Of a DNA stretch of 64,000 bases, positions 19,785-29,199 are shown one piece after another. Position 1 is the stretch's first letter; each line of letters starts with the position of its first letter. The DNA lies in the NCBI RefSeq assembly GCF_008065155.1, contig NZ_CP042819.1:434001-498000 (forward strand), written 5' to 3'. The translations under genes were made by a program, and so were the position numbers. The notes beneath the pieces were generated by a model, which saw only the letters and a program-made list of their open reading frames with translations, was not told where the DNA came from and searched no databases. Source of the DNA: Octadecabacter sp. SW4. GTDB taxonomy: Bacteria > Pseudomonadota > Alphaproteobacteria > Rhodobacterales > Rhodobacteraceae.

Positions 19785-20717
19785 GTGACAGATATCGCGC
19801 AGTCGATCGGGCGAACCCAAGAGGCAAGCCGCCGCAAGGTGCTGCCCGAGAGCGTGTTTGCATGGTTGCTGGTCGGCCCCGCCATGCTGTTCATCGCCAT
19901 TATCGTCGCATGGCCGCTGGCCGAAACGATCCGCCTGTCCTTCATGGAGGCAGGCTTGGGCGGCGAAGAATACATCGGTCTTGCCAACTACGAAGACCTG
20001 CTGGAAAGCCGCAAGTTTCAACAAACGATCGTGCGCACCTTTTACTGGATGTTTCTGTCGGTCGCGCTGAAGCTGGTGCTTGGGTTGGTCGGCGCAACAT
20101 TGCTGAACGCCGCTGTGCCCGGGCGCGGCTTGTTTCGCGTGCTGGTGATGCCGCCCTGGGTCATTCCGATTGCGATCGGGATGATTGGCTGGCTTTGGCT
20201 TTATAACGGGTATTTCGGTGTGCTGTCAGGCACCGCACAGGCGATCGGGTTGATCGATGGGCCGTTCGAATTTCTCGCCTATAAACGGTCGGCGTTCTAT
20301 TCGGCGGTGGTCGCTGATGTCTGGGTCGGCACGCCGATGGTGACCCTGTTTTTCCTTGCTGCGATGCAGGGCGTGAGCCGCGACCTCTACGAGGCCGCAT
20401 GGGTTGATGGGGCGGGGCGCTGGTATCGGTTCCGCCGCATCACGATCCCGCAGATCATGCCGGTGATCGTCTCGATGTCCCTGCTGTCGGCGATTTTCAC
20501 TTTCAATAGTTTTGAAATTATCTGGATCCTGACCGAAGGCGGACCGCGCAGCGCGACGACCACCTTGATCGTCGACACCTACAAGACCGCCATCGGTAAC
20601 TACAAATTCGGCGAAGGGTCGGCGCGCGCTGTGATCATCGTGTTTCTGCTGGGCACCTTTTCTCTGGCCTACCTGTTCCTCCTGAACAAGGTGAACAAGA
20701 AATACGGGGTGAAGTAA
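19785..20717 (+). CDS. Sugar ABC transporter permease (MalF type)
   Basis: 310 residues from the GTG at 19785, preceded by a GGGGGG stretch that can serve as ribosome site; the frame is open further upstream but runs into operator DNA. It has six membrane helices and the EAA loop EAAWVDGAGRWYRFRRITIPQIMP, which docks onto the ATPase. It is the first gene of the rightward amino-sugar operon. With the second permease and binding protein it forms a CUT1-type importer, here probably for GlcNAc, chitobiose or a similar amino sugar. Confidence 0.88.
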   Translation: MTDIAQSIGRTQEASRRKVLPESVFAWLLVGPAMLFIAIIVAWPLAETIRLSFMEAGLGGEEYIGLANYEDLLESRKFQQTIVRTFYWMFLSVALKLVLGLVGATLLNAAVPGRGLFRVLVMPPWVIPIAIGMIGWLWLYNGYFGVLSGTAQAIGLIDGPFEFLAYKRSAFYSAVVADVWVGTPMVTLFFLAAMQGVSRDLYEAAWVDGAGRWYRFRRITIPQIMPVIVSMSLLSAIFTFNSFEIIWILTEGGPRSATTTLIVDTYKTAIGNYKFGEGSARAVIIVFLLGTFSLAYLFLLNKVNKKYGVK

Positions 20718-20718
20718 G

Positions 20719-21561
20719 ATGATGGACAAGTATACCAAGCTTCAGATGGCAGGGATCTACGCAGCCATCATTGTTTTTCTGATCTTCATCCTATTGCCCT
20801 TCTTCGAGATGTTCATGGCCTCCCTGCGCCCTCTCGAACATCTGTTCCGCAGCCCCTATCAGTTCTGGTCTGACGACTTCAGCTTCCAGGCCTATTCCGA
20901 CATGTGGGTGACGGTGCCGCTGCTCGGGCGTTATATCTTCAATTCGGTCTTTATCGCCTTTTCGGTGACAGGGCTGACGATGATTTTCGTGGTGCCGGCG
21001 GCCTATGCCTATGCCCGGCTCGACTTTCCGTTCAAGAACGCGAGTCTTGCGATCTTTCTGGGTGTCAACATGTTCACGGGCGCGGTGCTGCTGATCCCGC
21101 TTTACCGGGTGCTGCGCTCCTTGGGGTTCCTGAATACATATTGGGCGATGATCGTGCCAGGTGTGGCGTTTCTTATTCCGACGGGCATCTGGCTGCTACG
21201 CTCGTATCTGGAAAAAATCCCGCGCGAGTTGGAAGAAGCGGCCTACGTCGATGGCGCATCGCGCATGTATACGTTGCGCCGCGTGGTGCTGCCCTTGGCA
21301 ACGCCCGGGCTGATCGTTGTCGGAACGGCTGTGTTCATTGGCGCTTACGCCCAGCAATTCCTGTTCGCAATCACATTCAACCAGACCCGCGAATTGCAAC
21401 CGCTGCCCGCGGGTCTGTTCGAATTCATCGGCTATCAGTCGGTGACCTGGAACGAAATGATGGCCGCTGCCCTGGTGGGTGTGCTGCCCGTCATGGTCAT
21501 CTTTCTGTTCCTGCAAAAATACCTCGTCGCCGGTCTCACGGCGGGCGCGGTGAAAGAATAA
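20719..21561 (+). CDS. Sugar ABC transporter permease (MalG type)
   Basis: 280 residues, six membrane helices, with the EAA loop EAAYVDGASRMYTLRRVVLP near residue 175. It begins two bases after the first permease stop. It partners with the MalF-type permease; the binding protein follows 24 bases downstream and the ATPase after that. Substrate assignment is from the surrounding nag-type genes. Confidence 0.92.
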   Translation: MMDKYTKLQMAGIYAAIIVFLIFILLPFFEMFMASLRPLEHLFRSPYQFWSDDFSFQAYSDMWVTVPLLGRYIFNSVFIAFSVTGLTMIFVVPAAYAYARLDFPFKNASLAIFLGVNMFTGAVLLIPLYRVLRSLGFLNTYWAMIVPGVAFLIPTGIWLLRSYLEKIPRELEEAAYVDGASRMYTLRRVVLPLATPGLIVVGTAVFIGAYAQQFLFAITFNQTRELQPLPAGLFEFIGYQSVTWNEMMAAALVGVLPVMVIFLFLQKYLVAGLTAGAVKE

Positions 21562-21585
21562 TCTTAACCAAGGGAGAACGATCAA

Positions 21586-22797
21586 ATGAAACTTGCGAAA
21601 ATCTCGATGGGGGCGCTGCTGCTCTCTGGCACAGCGATGACCGCACAGGCCGACAGCGACGCGACCGAGTTGCACTTTATCATGTGTGGCGGGGAAATCC
21701 GCGCCGCCGATCAGGCTGTTGTCGATCAGTTTGTCGCCGACAACGAAGGCGTGACAGTGAACCTTGAAGCGGTGCCCTGGGGCACCTGCCAGGACAAATC
21801 CCTGACGCTGGCCGCTGCCGGTGATCCACCGTCGATTGCCTACATGGGGTCGCGCACGCTGCGCCAACTGGCCAACAACGATCTGATCGTGCCCGCCAAC
21901 ATCGACCCCGAAACACCTTATCAGCCCGGCGTGTTGAACACCGTGACGATCGAGGGTCAGGCTTGGGGCTATCCGCACGCGTTTTCGACCAAGGCGCTTT
22001 ATATCAACTGCGACCTTGTCGAGGAGGCCGGTATGGAATGTGCTGCCCCTGCCACCTGGGATGACATGTATGCGATGGCCGAAGCCGTGACCAACAACAC
22101 CGATGCCGCCGGTGTTGGCCTTGCGGGCAAGGATTTCGACAACACCATGCACCAGTTCCTGAACTATCTTTATTCCAATGGCGGAGTCGTGATTGATCCG
22201 GTGACCGGTGAAAACAAACTTGATAGCCAGCAAACCCGCGAAACGCTTGAATTTTATGGCAGCCTAGTCGCCGTGGCCCAGGACGGCCCCACCGCATGGG
22301 AACGCGACCAGCTGAAAGACCTGTTCAACGATGGCCAGATCGCGATGTATGTGTCCGGCCCCTGGGGTTACGGGCAACATAACGAGGACATCAACCAACT
22401 GGTTGTCCCTGTGCCAAGCGGCCCATCCGGTGAAAGCGGCTCGATCCTGATCACCGACAGCATTGTCGTATTCAAAGGCTCGGGTCACGAAGGCCTGGCG
22501 CAGGAATTGGCGCAGCGTATCACATCCGGCGACAGCCAGTATGACTTGGACAGCTCGTGGGGTCTGACGCCGATCCTTGACTATGCGGCGATGGGCAAGA
22601 CCGATCTTTACTACGAAAGTGGTATCTGGCCGACCTTTACCGCATCGATCCAGACAGGTGGCCCTGAACCACTGGTCGAGGACTTCAAATCGTTGCAATC
22701 GGTATTCACCAACATGATCCAGGGCATCATCCTTGAAGATGACACCGTGGACAATCTTGTGACGATCGCAGGCCAAGAACTGGACGACGCCCTTTAG
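21586..22797 (+). CDS. Sugar ABC transporter substrate-binding protein
   Basis: 403 residues with an N-terminal signal peptide (residues 1-22, cut after AQA). The mature protein is a family 1 solute-binding protein: GDPPSIAYMGSRTLRQLANN, EGQAWGYPHAFSTKALYINCDLV and GQIAMYVSGPWGYGQ. It acts in the periplasm, delivering sugar to the permease pair. It has a strong AGGGAGAA ribosome site, fitting the high expression usual for binding proteins. Confidence 0.92.
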   Translation: MKLAKISMGALLLSGTAMTAQADSDATELHFIMCGGEIRAADQAVVDQFVADNEGVTVNLEAVPWGTCQDKSLTLAAAGDPPSIAYMGSRTLRQLANNDLIVPANIDPETPYQPGVLNTVTIEGQAWGYPHAFSTKALYINCDLVEEAGMECAAPATWDDMYAMAEAVTNNTDAAGVGLAGKDFDNTMHQFLNYLYSNGGVVIDPVTGENKLDSQQTRETLEFYGSLVAVAQDGPTAWERDQLKDLFNDGQIAMYVSGPWGYGQHNEDINQLVVPVPSGPSGESGSILITDSIVVFKGSGHEGLAQELAQRITSGDSQYDLDSSWGLTPILDYAAMGKTDLYYESGIWPTFTASIQTGGPEPLVEDFKSLQSVFTNMIQGIILEDDTVDNLVTIAGQELDDAL

Positions 22798-22883
22798 CAG
22801 GTGTTTCTCCCCGATCCGGGCGGCGGGCATCTGCTGCCGCCCGGACATGCCCCCCGAAACCTCCAAGACAGGACGCTTGCACA

Positions 22884-23981
22884 ATGGCCACCCTTGACCT
22901 GAATGCGATCAACAAATCCTTTGGCGCGGCCAAGGTGCTGCACGATATTTCCCTTGCCATCGAGGATAAGGAGTTTGTGGTTTTCGTCGGCCCGTCAGGT
23001 TGCGGCAAATCCACGTTGCTGCGGATCATCGCCGGGCTCGAGGAGGCGACGTCAGGCGGCATCATCATCGACGGCCAAGATGTCAGCGCCGCCCATCCGG
23101 TTGATCGCGGCATTTCGATGGTCTTCCAGTCTTACGCGCTGTATCCGCACCTGTCGGTCTATGAAAACATTGCCTTTCCGCTGCGCGTGCAGCGTCTGGC
23201 CAAGGGTGACATGGATCAGCGCGTCCACAAGGCCGCCGAGATTTTGCAACTGACCGACAAGCTGCAACTGAAGCCCGGGCAGCTTTCGGGTGGGCAGCGC
23301 CAGCGGGTCGCTATTGGGCGAAGCATCGTGCGCAATCCCAAGGTGTTCCTGTTCGATGAACCCCTGTCCAACCTTGATGCGGCCCTGCGCGGTGATATGC
23401 GCGTGGAGCTGTCGCAACTGCATTCCGAACTTGATGCTACGATGGTCTACGTCACCCACGATCAGGTCGAGGCAATGACAATGGCCGACCGCATTGTCGT
23501 GCTGAATGGCGGACGGGTCGAACAGTTCGGCACCCCGATGGAGCTATACCACCACCCTGCCACGAAATTCGTCGCCTCATTCATTGGTCAGCCCAACATG
23601 AACCTGATCCCCGCCACGGTTTTGGAAACCGGCGATCTGCTAACCGTTGAACTGGACGGCGGGCATAAAATGGCGCTGCCTGTTGACGCCAATGGCGTGC
23701 GCAAGGGCGACGTGGTCGAAGTCGGCATTCGGCCCGAACATGTCAGCCTTGGCGACAGTGGCTTGGATATTTCGGTGCGCGTGCTGGAACGGCTTGGTGG
23801 CGTGTCGATCACCTATGGCACGATTGGCAACGGCCACCGCTTCTGCGCCTCGCTTCCCGGCGACGCCCCCGTGCGCGAGGGCCGTAACCTGACCCTGTCG
23901 GTCCTGGCGCAAGACTGCCATGTTTTCGATGCCAATGGCGATGTGCTGCGCCGCAAATCTGCACCGGCTCTGGTCGCATGA
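22884..23981 (+). CDS. Sugar ABC transporter ATPase (MalK/UgpC type)
   Basis: 365 residues. Walker A GPSGCGKST, Q-loop MVFQSYALYPHLSVYENI, signature LSGGQRQRVAIGRSIVRNP, Walker B VFLFDEPLSNLDA and switch His VTHDQVEAMTMADR are all intact. The C-terminal ~110 residues form the TOBE regulatory domain (VGIRPEHVSLGDSG). It powers the two permeases encoded upstream. Its stop overlaps the start of the oxidoreductase gene (ATGA). Confidence 0.94.
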   Translation: MATLDLNAINKSFGAAKVLHDISLAIEDKEFVVFVGPSGCGKSTLLRIIAGLEEATSGGIIIDGQDVSAAHPVDRGISMVFQSYALYPHLSVYENIAFPLRVQRLAKGDMDQRVHKAAEILQLTDKLQLKPGQLSGGQRQRVAIGRSIVRNPKVFLFDEPLSNLDAALRGDMRVELSQLHSELDATMVYVTHDQVEAMTMADRIVVLNGGRVEQFGTPMELYHHPATKFVASFIGQPNMNLIPATVLETGDLLTVELDGGHKMALPVDANGVRKGDVVEVGIRPEHVSLGDSGLDISVRVLERLGGVSITYGTIGNGHRFCASLPGDAPVREGRNLTLSVLAQDCHVFDANGDVLRRKSAPALVA

Positions 23982-25114
23982 AGGTCGTCACCTCCGGCAT
24001 AGGTCTGCGTGCGGGGCACGTTCTGTCGATCCTGCGCGATGCGATACCCGAGGTGGAATTCGTCGGCTACTACGATCCGCAACCGACATTTCTGCACATG
24101 ATCGGCGAGGATACGCCACGCTTTGACGACGTTGCGCAAATGCTGGCCGATACACAGCCCGATCTGTTTTTTGTTGGTTCGCCCAACAGTTTCCATCTTG
24201 ACCATATCAAGTTGGGGCTGGCTGCAGGCGTGCGCATTTTTACCGAGAAACCCGTTGTGACAACCAAAGAAGACACCATGGAATTGGCCGCCCTTTTGGC
24301 CAAACACGGCACCGATCAGGTGATGGTCGGGCTGGTGCTGCGCTATTCGCAGCACATGGTCGATTTGCGCGCGGTGCTTGATCGTCTGGGACCAATTGTG
24401 TCGCTTGAAGCCAACGAACACATCGGCCCTTATCACGGCGCGTTTTTCATGCGTGACTGGCGGCGGATGATCAAATGGTCGGGCGGGTTCATGCTGGAAA
24501 AGTGCTGTCATGACATCGACATCTACAACATGGTCACAGGCGCGCGACCCAATCGCGTGGCCAGCTTTGGCGGGCGCAAATCTTTTGTGCCGGAGTTCGC
24601 CCCGACCTCGAACACCGAAAACGAGATCATGCACCGCAAGCCAAGTGTCTGGGAAAGCATTGACGATCCGTTCCGGTCTGATGGTGACATCATCGACTAC
24701 CAAACCGCGATCCTGCACTACGACACCGGCGCATCGCTGGCCTTTCACACCAACCTGAACGTCCCCGACGAGCACCGCCGTTTCTGCGTCATGGGTGCGC
24801 TGGGCATGGCCGAAGGTGACTTTGTGCGCGGTTATCTGCGTGCGACGCTACGCGATGGCACGGTCATCGCCGATCACGATTATACGCAAATGGACGGCGC
24901 GCGCGCCTCGGCCCACTACGGTGCCGATCACATGATGGTGGACGATATCGCGGCGTTCCTGCGCGGCGAGGTCGGCAGCCTGCCTGTGGGTGTTGTCGAC
25001 GCGCTCGAGGCGGGGTTGGCGGCGATGGCGCTGGATCAGGCGCGGATCACCGGCACAATGATCGATCTGACCGACACATGGGCCGAATTTGACAGCTATG
25101 GATTGCGGGGATGA
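23978..25114 (+). CDS. Gfo/Idh/MocA-family oxidoreductase
   Basis: 378 residues. The N-terminal Rossmann domain reads VVTSGIGLRAGHVLSIL with the family EKP motif in RIFTEKPVVTTKED; the C-terminal domain carries GGFMLEKCCHDIDIYNMVTG with the conserved HD pair. Members oxidise or reduce sugars with NAD(P). It is translationally coupled on both sides (ATGA overlaps) within the amino-sugar operon. The role is probably conversion of a sugar variant entering through the transporter; the substrate is not visible. Confidence 0.88.
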   Translation: MKVVTSGIGLRAGHVLSILRDAIPEVEFVGYYDPQPTFLHMIGEDTPRFDDVAQMLADTQPDLFFVGSPNSFHLDHIKLGLAAGVRIFTEKPVVTTKEDTMELAALLAKHGTDQVMVGLVLRYSQHMVDLRAVLDRLGPIVSLEANEHIGPYHGAFFMRDWRRMIKWSGGFMLEKCCHDIDIYNMVTGARPNRVASFGGRKSFVPEFAPTSNTENEIMHRKPSVWESIDDPFRSDGDIIDYQTAILHYDTGASLAFHTNLNVPDEHRRFCVMGALGMAEGDFVRGYLRATLRDGTVIADHDYTQMDGARASAHYGADHMMVDDIAAFLRGEVGSLPVGVVDALEAGLAAMALDQARITGTMIDLTDTWAEFDSYGLRG

Positions 25115-26115
25115 GCATGGAAACCAAAACCGCAGGCAGCCTGATGGCGACCGAATCCGCGCAGGCGCTGGATGTGTTCTGTGCCGCCGCTGCGCAAAAG
25201 GTGGACGCCCTTGCGCTGAAAAATGCCCGCGCGTTCTATACCATCGCGCGCGGGTCGTCCGATGCGGCCGCCAATATCCTGTCCTACGAAATGATGCGCG
25301 AACTTGGCGTGCCGGTCACATCCCTGCCGCCCTCGGTGTTTTCGCTCGGGCAGGGGGTGGACATGGCAGGCACCGCCGCGCTTGTGATCAGCCAATCTGG
25401 GGCCAGCGATGATCTGGTGCTCTCGGCCAAAGGGGCGGCCGCACAGGGCGCACAGGTCGTGGCCATTACCAACCAATCGCGATCAAACGTCGAAATGGCA
25501 GCGCATTTGCACCTGCCCATCAACGCGGGGCCGGAACTGGCCGTGCCAGCCACGAAAACCGTGATCGGATCAGTCGCCGCAGGCATGGCCCTGCTTGGCG
25601 CGCTGTCGCCCGATTACGCCGCCCGCGCCGCGCAATCCATCGCGACCCTGCGGGGGATCGACCCGACCCACCCGCGCGCCGCGAAACTGCAAGCCGCGCT
25701 GCTGCGCGCGCGCCATATCTATGTGATCGGTCGCGATACGGGGTATGGTGCGGCGCATGAGGTCGCGCTCAAGCTAAAGGAATGTTGCGCCCTGCATGCC
25801 GAACCATATTCATCTTCCGAGGTGTTGCACGGCCCGATGCAACTGGCCACAAACCCGCTGATGGTGCTGATCCTTGATAATGGCAGCGCGCATATTCAGG
25901 ACAGCCTTGATCAGGCCGAAGCACGGTTTCGCAAGATCGGCTGCGACGTGCAGCGGATCAGCCCTGCGGATATTGGCGCGCAGGGTCTGACGCCTGCATC
26001 TGCGGCTGGCCTTTTGCTGGCGATGATGTATCCGGTCATTCTGAACACGGCCCTTGCGCTGGGGATGGACCCGGATGCGCCCGAAACCCTCTCGAAGGTG
26101 ACACAAACCACATGA
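25111..26115 (+). CDS. GlmS-like SIS-domain protein, probable glucosamine-6-phosphate deaminase (NagB-II)
   Basis: 334 residues with two SIS domains resembling the isomerase half of GlmS but no glutaminase domain. Characteristic stretches are ARGSSDAAANILSYEMM, LVISQSGASDDLVL, ALKLKECCALHAEPYSSSEV and LHGPMQLA. Proteins of this form replace the classical NagB as deaminases in several proteobacteria. No classical NagB is seen in this operon, so this is the best candidate to convert GlcN-6-phosphate to fructose-6-phosphate. The function rests on family and context. Confidence 0.78.
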   Translation: MSMETKTAGSLMATESAQALDVFCAAAAQKVDALALKNARAFYTIARGSSDAAANILSYEMMRELGVPVTSLPPSVFSLGQGVDMAGTAALVISQSGASDDLVLSAKGAAAQGAQVVAITNQSRSNVEMAAHLHLPINAGPELAVPATKTVIGSVAAGMALLGALSPDYAARAAQSIATLRGIDPTHPRAAKLQAALLRARHIYVIGRDTGYGAAHEVALKLKECCALHAEPYSSSEVLHGPMQLATNPLMVLILDNGSAHIQDSLDQAEARFRKIGCDVQRISPADIGAQGLTPASAAGLLLAMMYPVILNTALALGMDPDAPETLSKVTQTT

Positions 26116-27164
26116 GCGATGATCTGAACCTATGGGCCACCTGGCGCGAAATCCACAGCCAGCCCGACATTTGGCAGGCTTGGGGCACATCCTTGGATGT
26201 GGAAGGTTTGCGCGCATGGACCCGGGACCAGGACGCTGATGACGTCTGGTTCTGCGGCGCGGGCACGAGCGCCTATATCGGTGACATCATCGCAGCAGGC
26301 CTGCATGGTGCGCGCGCGGTGCCCAGCACCGATCTGGTCAGTCGCCCGCAGCATTTCTGCGAAGGTGTGCGTCCGCTGGTCGTCAGTTTCGGGCGGTCGG
26401 GCAACAGCACCGAAAGCATTGGCACGCTTGACGTCTTGGACGCGCTTGCGCCCGGTGCGCCACGCCTGAACATCACCTGCAACAAGGACAGTGTATTGGC
26501 GACCCGCGCATCACGCGCACCGCAAAAGGTGATCACCCTGCCGCAAGAAACGCATGACGCGGGCTTTGCCATGACCAGCAGTTTTTCGACAATGCTGCTG
26601 ACTGCCTTGGCGCTGTTTGACGCGCCCTGCGATTTTCCCGGCCGCACGGCGGCGCTGGCCGATCAATTGCGCGCCATCCTGCGTGATCATCCGGCGGCGC
26701 CAATGCCGCAGCGGGCGGTTTATCTTGGCACCGGGCCGCTGGCCTTTGCGGCGCGCGAAGCGGCGCTCAAGGTGATGGAACTTTCTGCCGGACAAATCCC
26801 GGCCCTTTGGGACAGCACGTTGGGGTTCCGGCATGGGCCGAAATCCTTTGTGAGCGATGACACCGCGATCACCCTGTTCCAAAGCCCCGATCACCCCGCC
26901 AGCGCCTATGAAACCGACCTCGCGGGCGAACTTCGCGCGCAGTTCCCGCAAGCACGCCTCGCCACTGTCGGCCCCACGGGCGACACCAAGGTTGCGATGC
27001 CATATGGCGCGCTTTGGGCCGCGCCCTTGGTCATCGCAACGGCACAATTGGACGCCGTGCGCTGGTCGCATGCCCTGGGCCTGAACGTCGATGACCCGTT
27101 TGCCGGCCAAGGCACCCTGAGCCGCGTGGTCTCGGGCGTGAAACTCTATCCGGTGGCGTCATGA
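26112..27164 (+). CDS. AgaS-like SIS-domain protein (amino-sugar phosphate isomerase/deaminase)
   Basis: 350 residues with two SIS domains. Segments VWFCGAGTSAYIGDII, VSFGRSGNSTESIGTLD, REAALKVMELSAG and DSTLGFRHGPKSFV fit AgaS, a galactosamine-6-phosphate deaminase/isomerase group. This is a different subfamily from the GlmS-like protein encoded just before it. The tandem suggests that both glucosamine- and galactosamine-type phosphates may be handled. ATGA overlaps occur on both sides. The galactosamine assignment is inference from the AgaS-like motifs. Confidence 0.78.
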   Translation: MSDDLNLWATWREIHSQPDIWQAWGTSLDVEGLRAWTRDQDADDVWFCGAGTSAYIGDIIAAGLHGARAVPSTDLVSRPQHFCEGVRPLVVSFGRSGNSTESIGTLDVLDALAPGAPRLNITCNKDSVLATRASRAPQKVITLPQETHDAGFAMTSSFSTMLLTALALFDAPCDFPGRTAALADQLRAILRDHPAAPMPQRAVYLGTGPLAFAAREAALKVMELSAGQIPALWDSTLGFRHGPKSFVSDDTAITLFQSPDHPASAYETDLAGELRAQFPQARLATVGPTGDTKVAMPYGALWAAPLVIATAQLDAVRWSHALGLNVDDPFAGQGTLSRVVSGVKLYPVAS

Positions 27165-28060
27165 CAGCAGTTGGGATCGACCTTGGTGGCACAAAGATCG
27201 AAACGCAGGTGTTCGATGACGACTGGCGGGTGATCGCGCGCAACCGTGTTGCGACGCCGCGCGATTATGATGACCTTGTTGCGGCGGTCGCGTCACAGAT
27301 CGCCTGGGCTGACGGCAAGACCGGCGTGCCTGCGCCAGTGGGCATTGGCGCGGCAGGGCTGATCAATCCGGTGACGGGGCTGGCACTGACGGCGAACCTC
27401 GTCGCGTCCGGCAAACCCTTGCCAAGTGATGTCGCAAAGGCCGCAGGCCGCGCGGTAACCTATGTGAACGACTGCCGCGCGCTTGCCCTGTCCGAGGCTG
27501 TGTTCGGCGCAGGCAAGGGGCATCGCACGGTCATGTCGCTGATCATGGGAACCGGCATCGGCGGCGGCATTGCGATCGATGGCGCAATCATGCATGGCCC
27601 GACCCTGACAGGTGGTGAATTTGGCCATACCTCCGCGCCTGCCCATCTGGTCGCGAAATATGATCTGCCGATCGTGCAATGCGGCTGCGGGCGCATGGGC
27701 TGTAGCGAGACCTATATCGCCGGTCCGGGCCTGACCCGGATTGCAAAGGCGCTGACAGGGTCCGCGTTGACCCCGCAGGACATCGCCGCCACGCGCCATG
27801 CGGAATCTGCGCAGGTTTGGCAGGCGTGGTGCGACCTGGTCGCGGACCTGATGCGCACACTGATCCTGACCGTTGATCCAGACATTATCGTGCTGGGCGG
27901 CGGGCTAAGCCAGATTGACGGGGTCATCGGCGATCTGACAACCGCAGCCCTCGCCGCACAGATCGGCGATTTTTCAATCCCGCCGATTGTCCTTGCGCAG
28001 GGCGGTGATACAAGCGGCGCGCGCGGCGCGGCCTATGCCGCTTGGAACGGGGTGACATGA
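27161..28060 (+). CDS. nagK: ROK-family sugar kinase, probable N-acetylglucosamine kinase
   Basis: 299 residues. It has an ATP-binding start GIDLGGTKIETQVFD, the catalytic-Asp region VTYVNDCRALALSEAV, the ROK signature MGTGIGGGIAIDG, and a zinc site CGCGRMGCSETY with the usual CxCGxxGCxE spacing. It phosphorylates the 6-OH of an amino sugar, giving the substrate of the deacetylase encoded next. The stop overlaps the nagA start. Confidence 0.85.
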   Translation: MTAVGIDLGGTKIETQVFDDDWRVIARNRVATPRDYDDLVAAVASQIAWADGKTGVPAPVGIGAAGLINPVTGLALTANLVASGKPLPSDVAKAAGRAVTYVNDCRALALSEAVFGAGKGHRTVMSLIMGTGIGGGIAIDGAIMHGPTLTGGEFGHTSAPAHLVAKYDLPIVQCGCGRMGCSETYIAGPGLTRIAKALTGSALTPQDIAATRHAESAQVWQAWCDLVADLMRTLILTVDPDIIVLGGGLSQIDGVIGDLTTAALAAQIGDFSIPPIVLAQGGDTSGARGAAYAAWNGVT

Positions 28061-29199
28061 TGGACCGCTGGATCGCACCTGATCTGCTATTTGATGGCAC
28101 GGATGTGCATCGGGGCAAGGCGCTGCGCCTGTCGGGCGGGCGCGTGACCGAAGTGGCGGATGCACCCGCCGATGCGCTGGCGGTCAAAGGGTTGATCACA
28201 CCCGGTTTCGTTGATCTTCAGGTCAATGGCGGTGGCGGGATCATGGTGAACACCATGCCAACTCTTGACGGAATCGCCGGTATTTTGGCGGCGCATCGCG
28301 GGCTGGGCACGGTTGCGCTGATGCCCACCGTGATCACCGATCACCCCGATATCATGGACAAGGCCGCAGATGCGGCGATTGCCGCCAAGGGGCTGCACGG
28401 CTTCGTCGGATTGCACATCGAGGGGCCGCATATTTCTGTAGCGCGCCGTGGCACCCATGCCGCGCGGTTCATCCGCCCGTTTGACGCACGCACGATGGAA
28501 ACGGCAATGCGTTTGCGCGCAGCCGGTGTTGCCGTGATGCTGACGCTTGCGCCGGAAAACGCGACACCTGCGCATGTGGCGACCCTAGCGCAAAGCGGGG
28601 CGGTCGTATCGGTCGGCCATACGGATGCCACCGCCGAGGAGGTGCGCGCGTTGATGGCGGCAGGTGCGACCTGCGCAACCCATCTGTTCAACGCGATGTC
28701 GCCGATGCTGGGCCGTGCGCCGGGCGCAGTCGGTGCTGTGATCAATTCCGACTGCTACGCGGGCATCATTTGTGACGGGCATCATCTGGCCGATGAAATT
28801 GTCGGCATGGCGATCCGCGCGCGCCCTGTTCCCAGGCGGATGATGCTTGTGTCCGACGCGATGGCGACCGTTGGCGGACCGGATGAATTCACGCTTTATG
28901 GCCAGACGATCCGCCTGCAGGACGGACGTTTGGTCAACGAGGAAGGGTCGCTTGCCGGGGCGCATGTAACCCAGGCGCTGGGTGTCCAGCGGCTTGTGAG
29001 GCAGACTGGCACGCCATTGGAAACCGCGCTTGCGATGGCGACATCCGCACCTGCTGCCTGTATTGGGCGTCCTGATTTGGGTGGTCTTGTGGGGCGGGGC
29101 GCGGACGACCTTGTCGTGCTTGACGCCGACACACTTGATTATGGCGGCGACCTGGCAACCGCATTGTCGGTGGTCGCGCAAAACAATGCCGCCCAATAG
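28057..29199 (+). CDS. nagA: N-acetylglucosamine-6-phosphate deacetylase
   Basis: 380 residues from the ATG at 28057, overlapping the kinase stop (ATGA); an adjacent ATG at 28060 is also possible. Metal and substrate residues are visible in GLHIEGPHIS (Glu), VSVGHTDATAEE (His) and ATHLFNAMSPM (His), with the catalytic Asp in LVSDAMATVGG. It removes acetate from GlcNAc-6-phosphate, feeding the SIS-type deaminase. It is the core nag gene that identifies the operon. Confidence 0.93.
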   Translation: MMDRWIAPDLLFDGTDVHRGKALRLSGGRVTEVADAPADALAVKGLITPGFVDLQVNGGGGIMVNTMPTLDGIAGILAAHRGLGTVALMPTVITDHPDIMDKAADAAIAAKGLHGFVGLHIEGPHISVARRGTHAARFIRPFDARTMETAMRLRAAGVAVMLTLAPENATPAHVATLAQSGAVVSVGHTDATAEEVRALMAAGATCATHLFNAMSPMLGRAPGAVGAVINSDCYAGIICDGHHLADEIVGMAIRARPVPRRMMLVSDAMATVGGPDEFTLYGQTIRLQDGRLVNEEGSLAGAHVTQALGVQRLVRQTGTPLETALAMATSAPAACIGRPDLGGLVGRGADDLVVLDADTLDYGGDLATALSVVAQNNAAQ

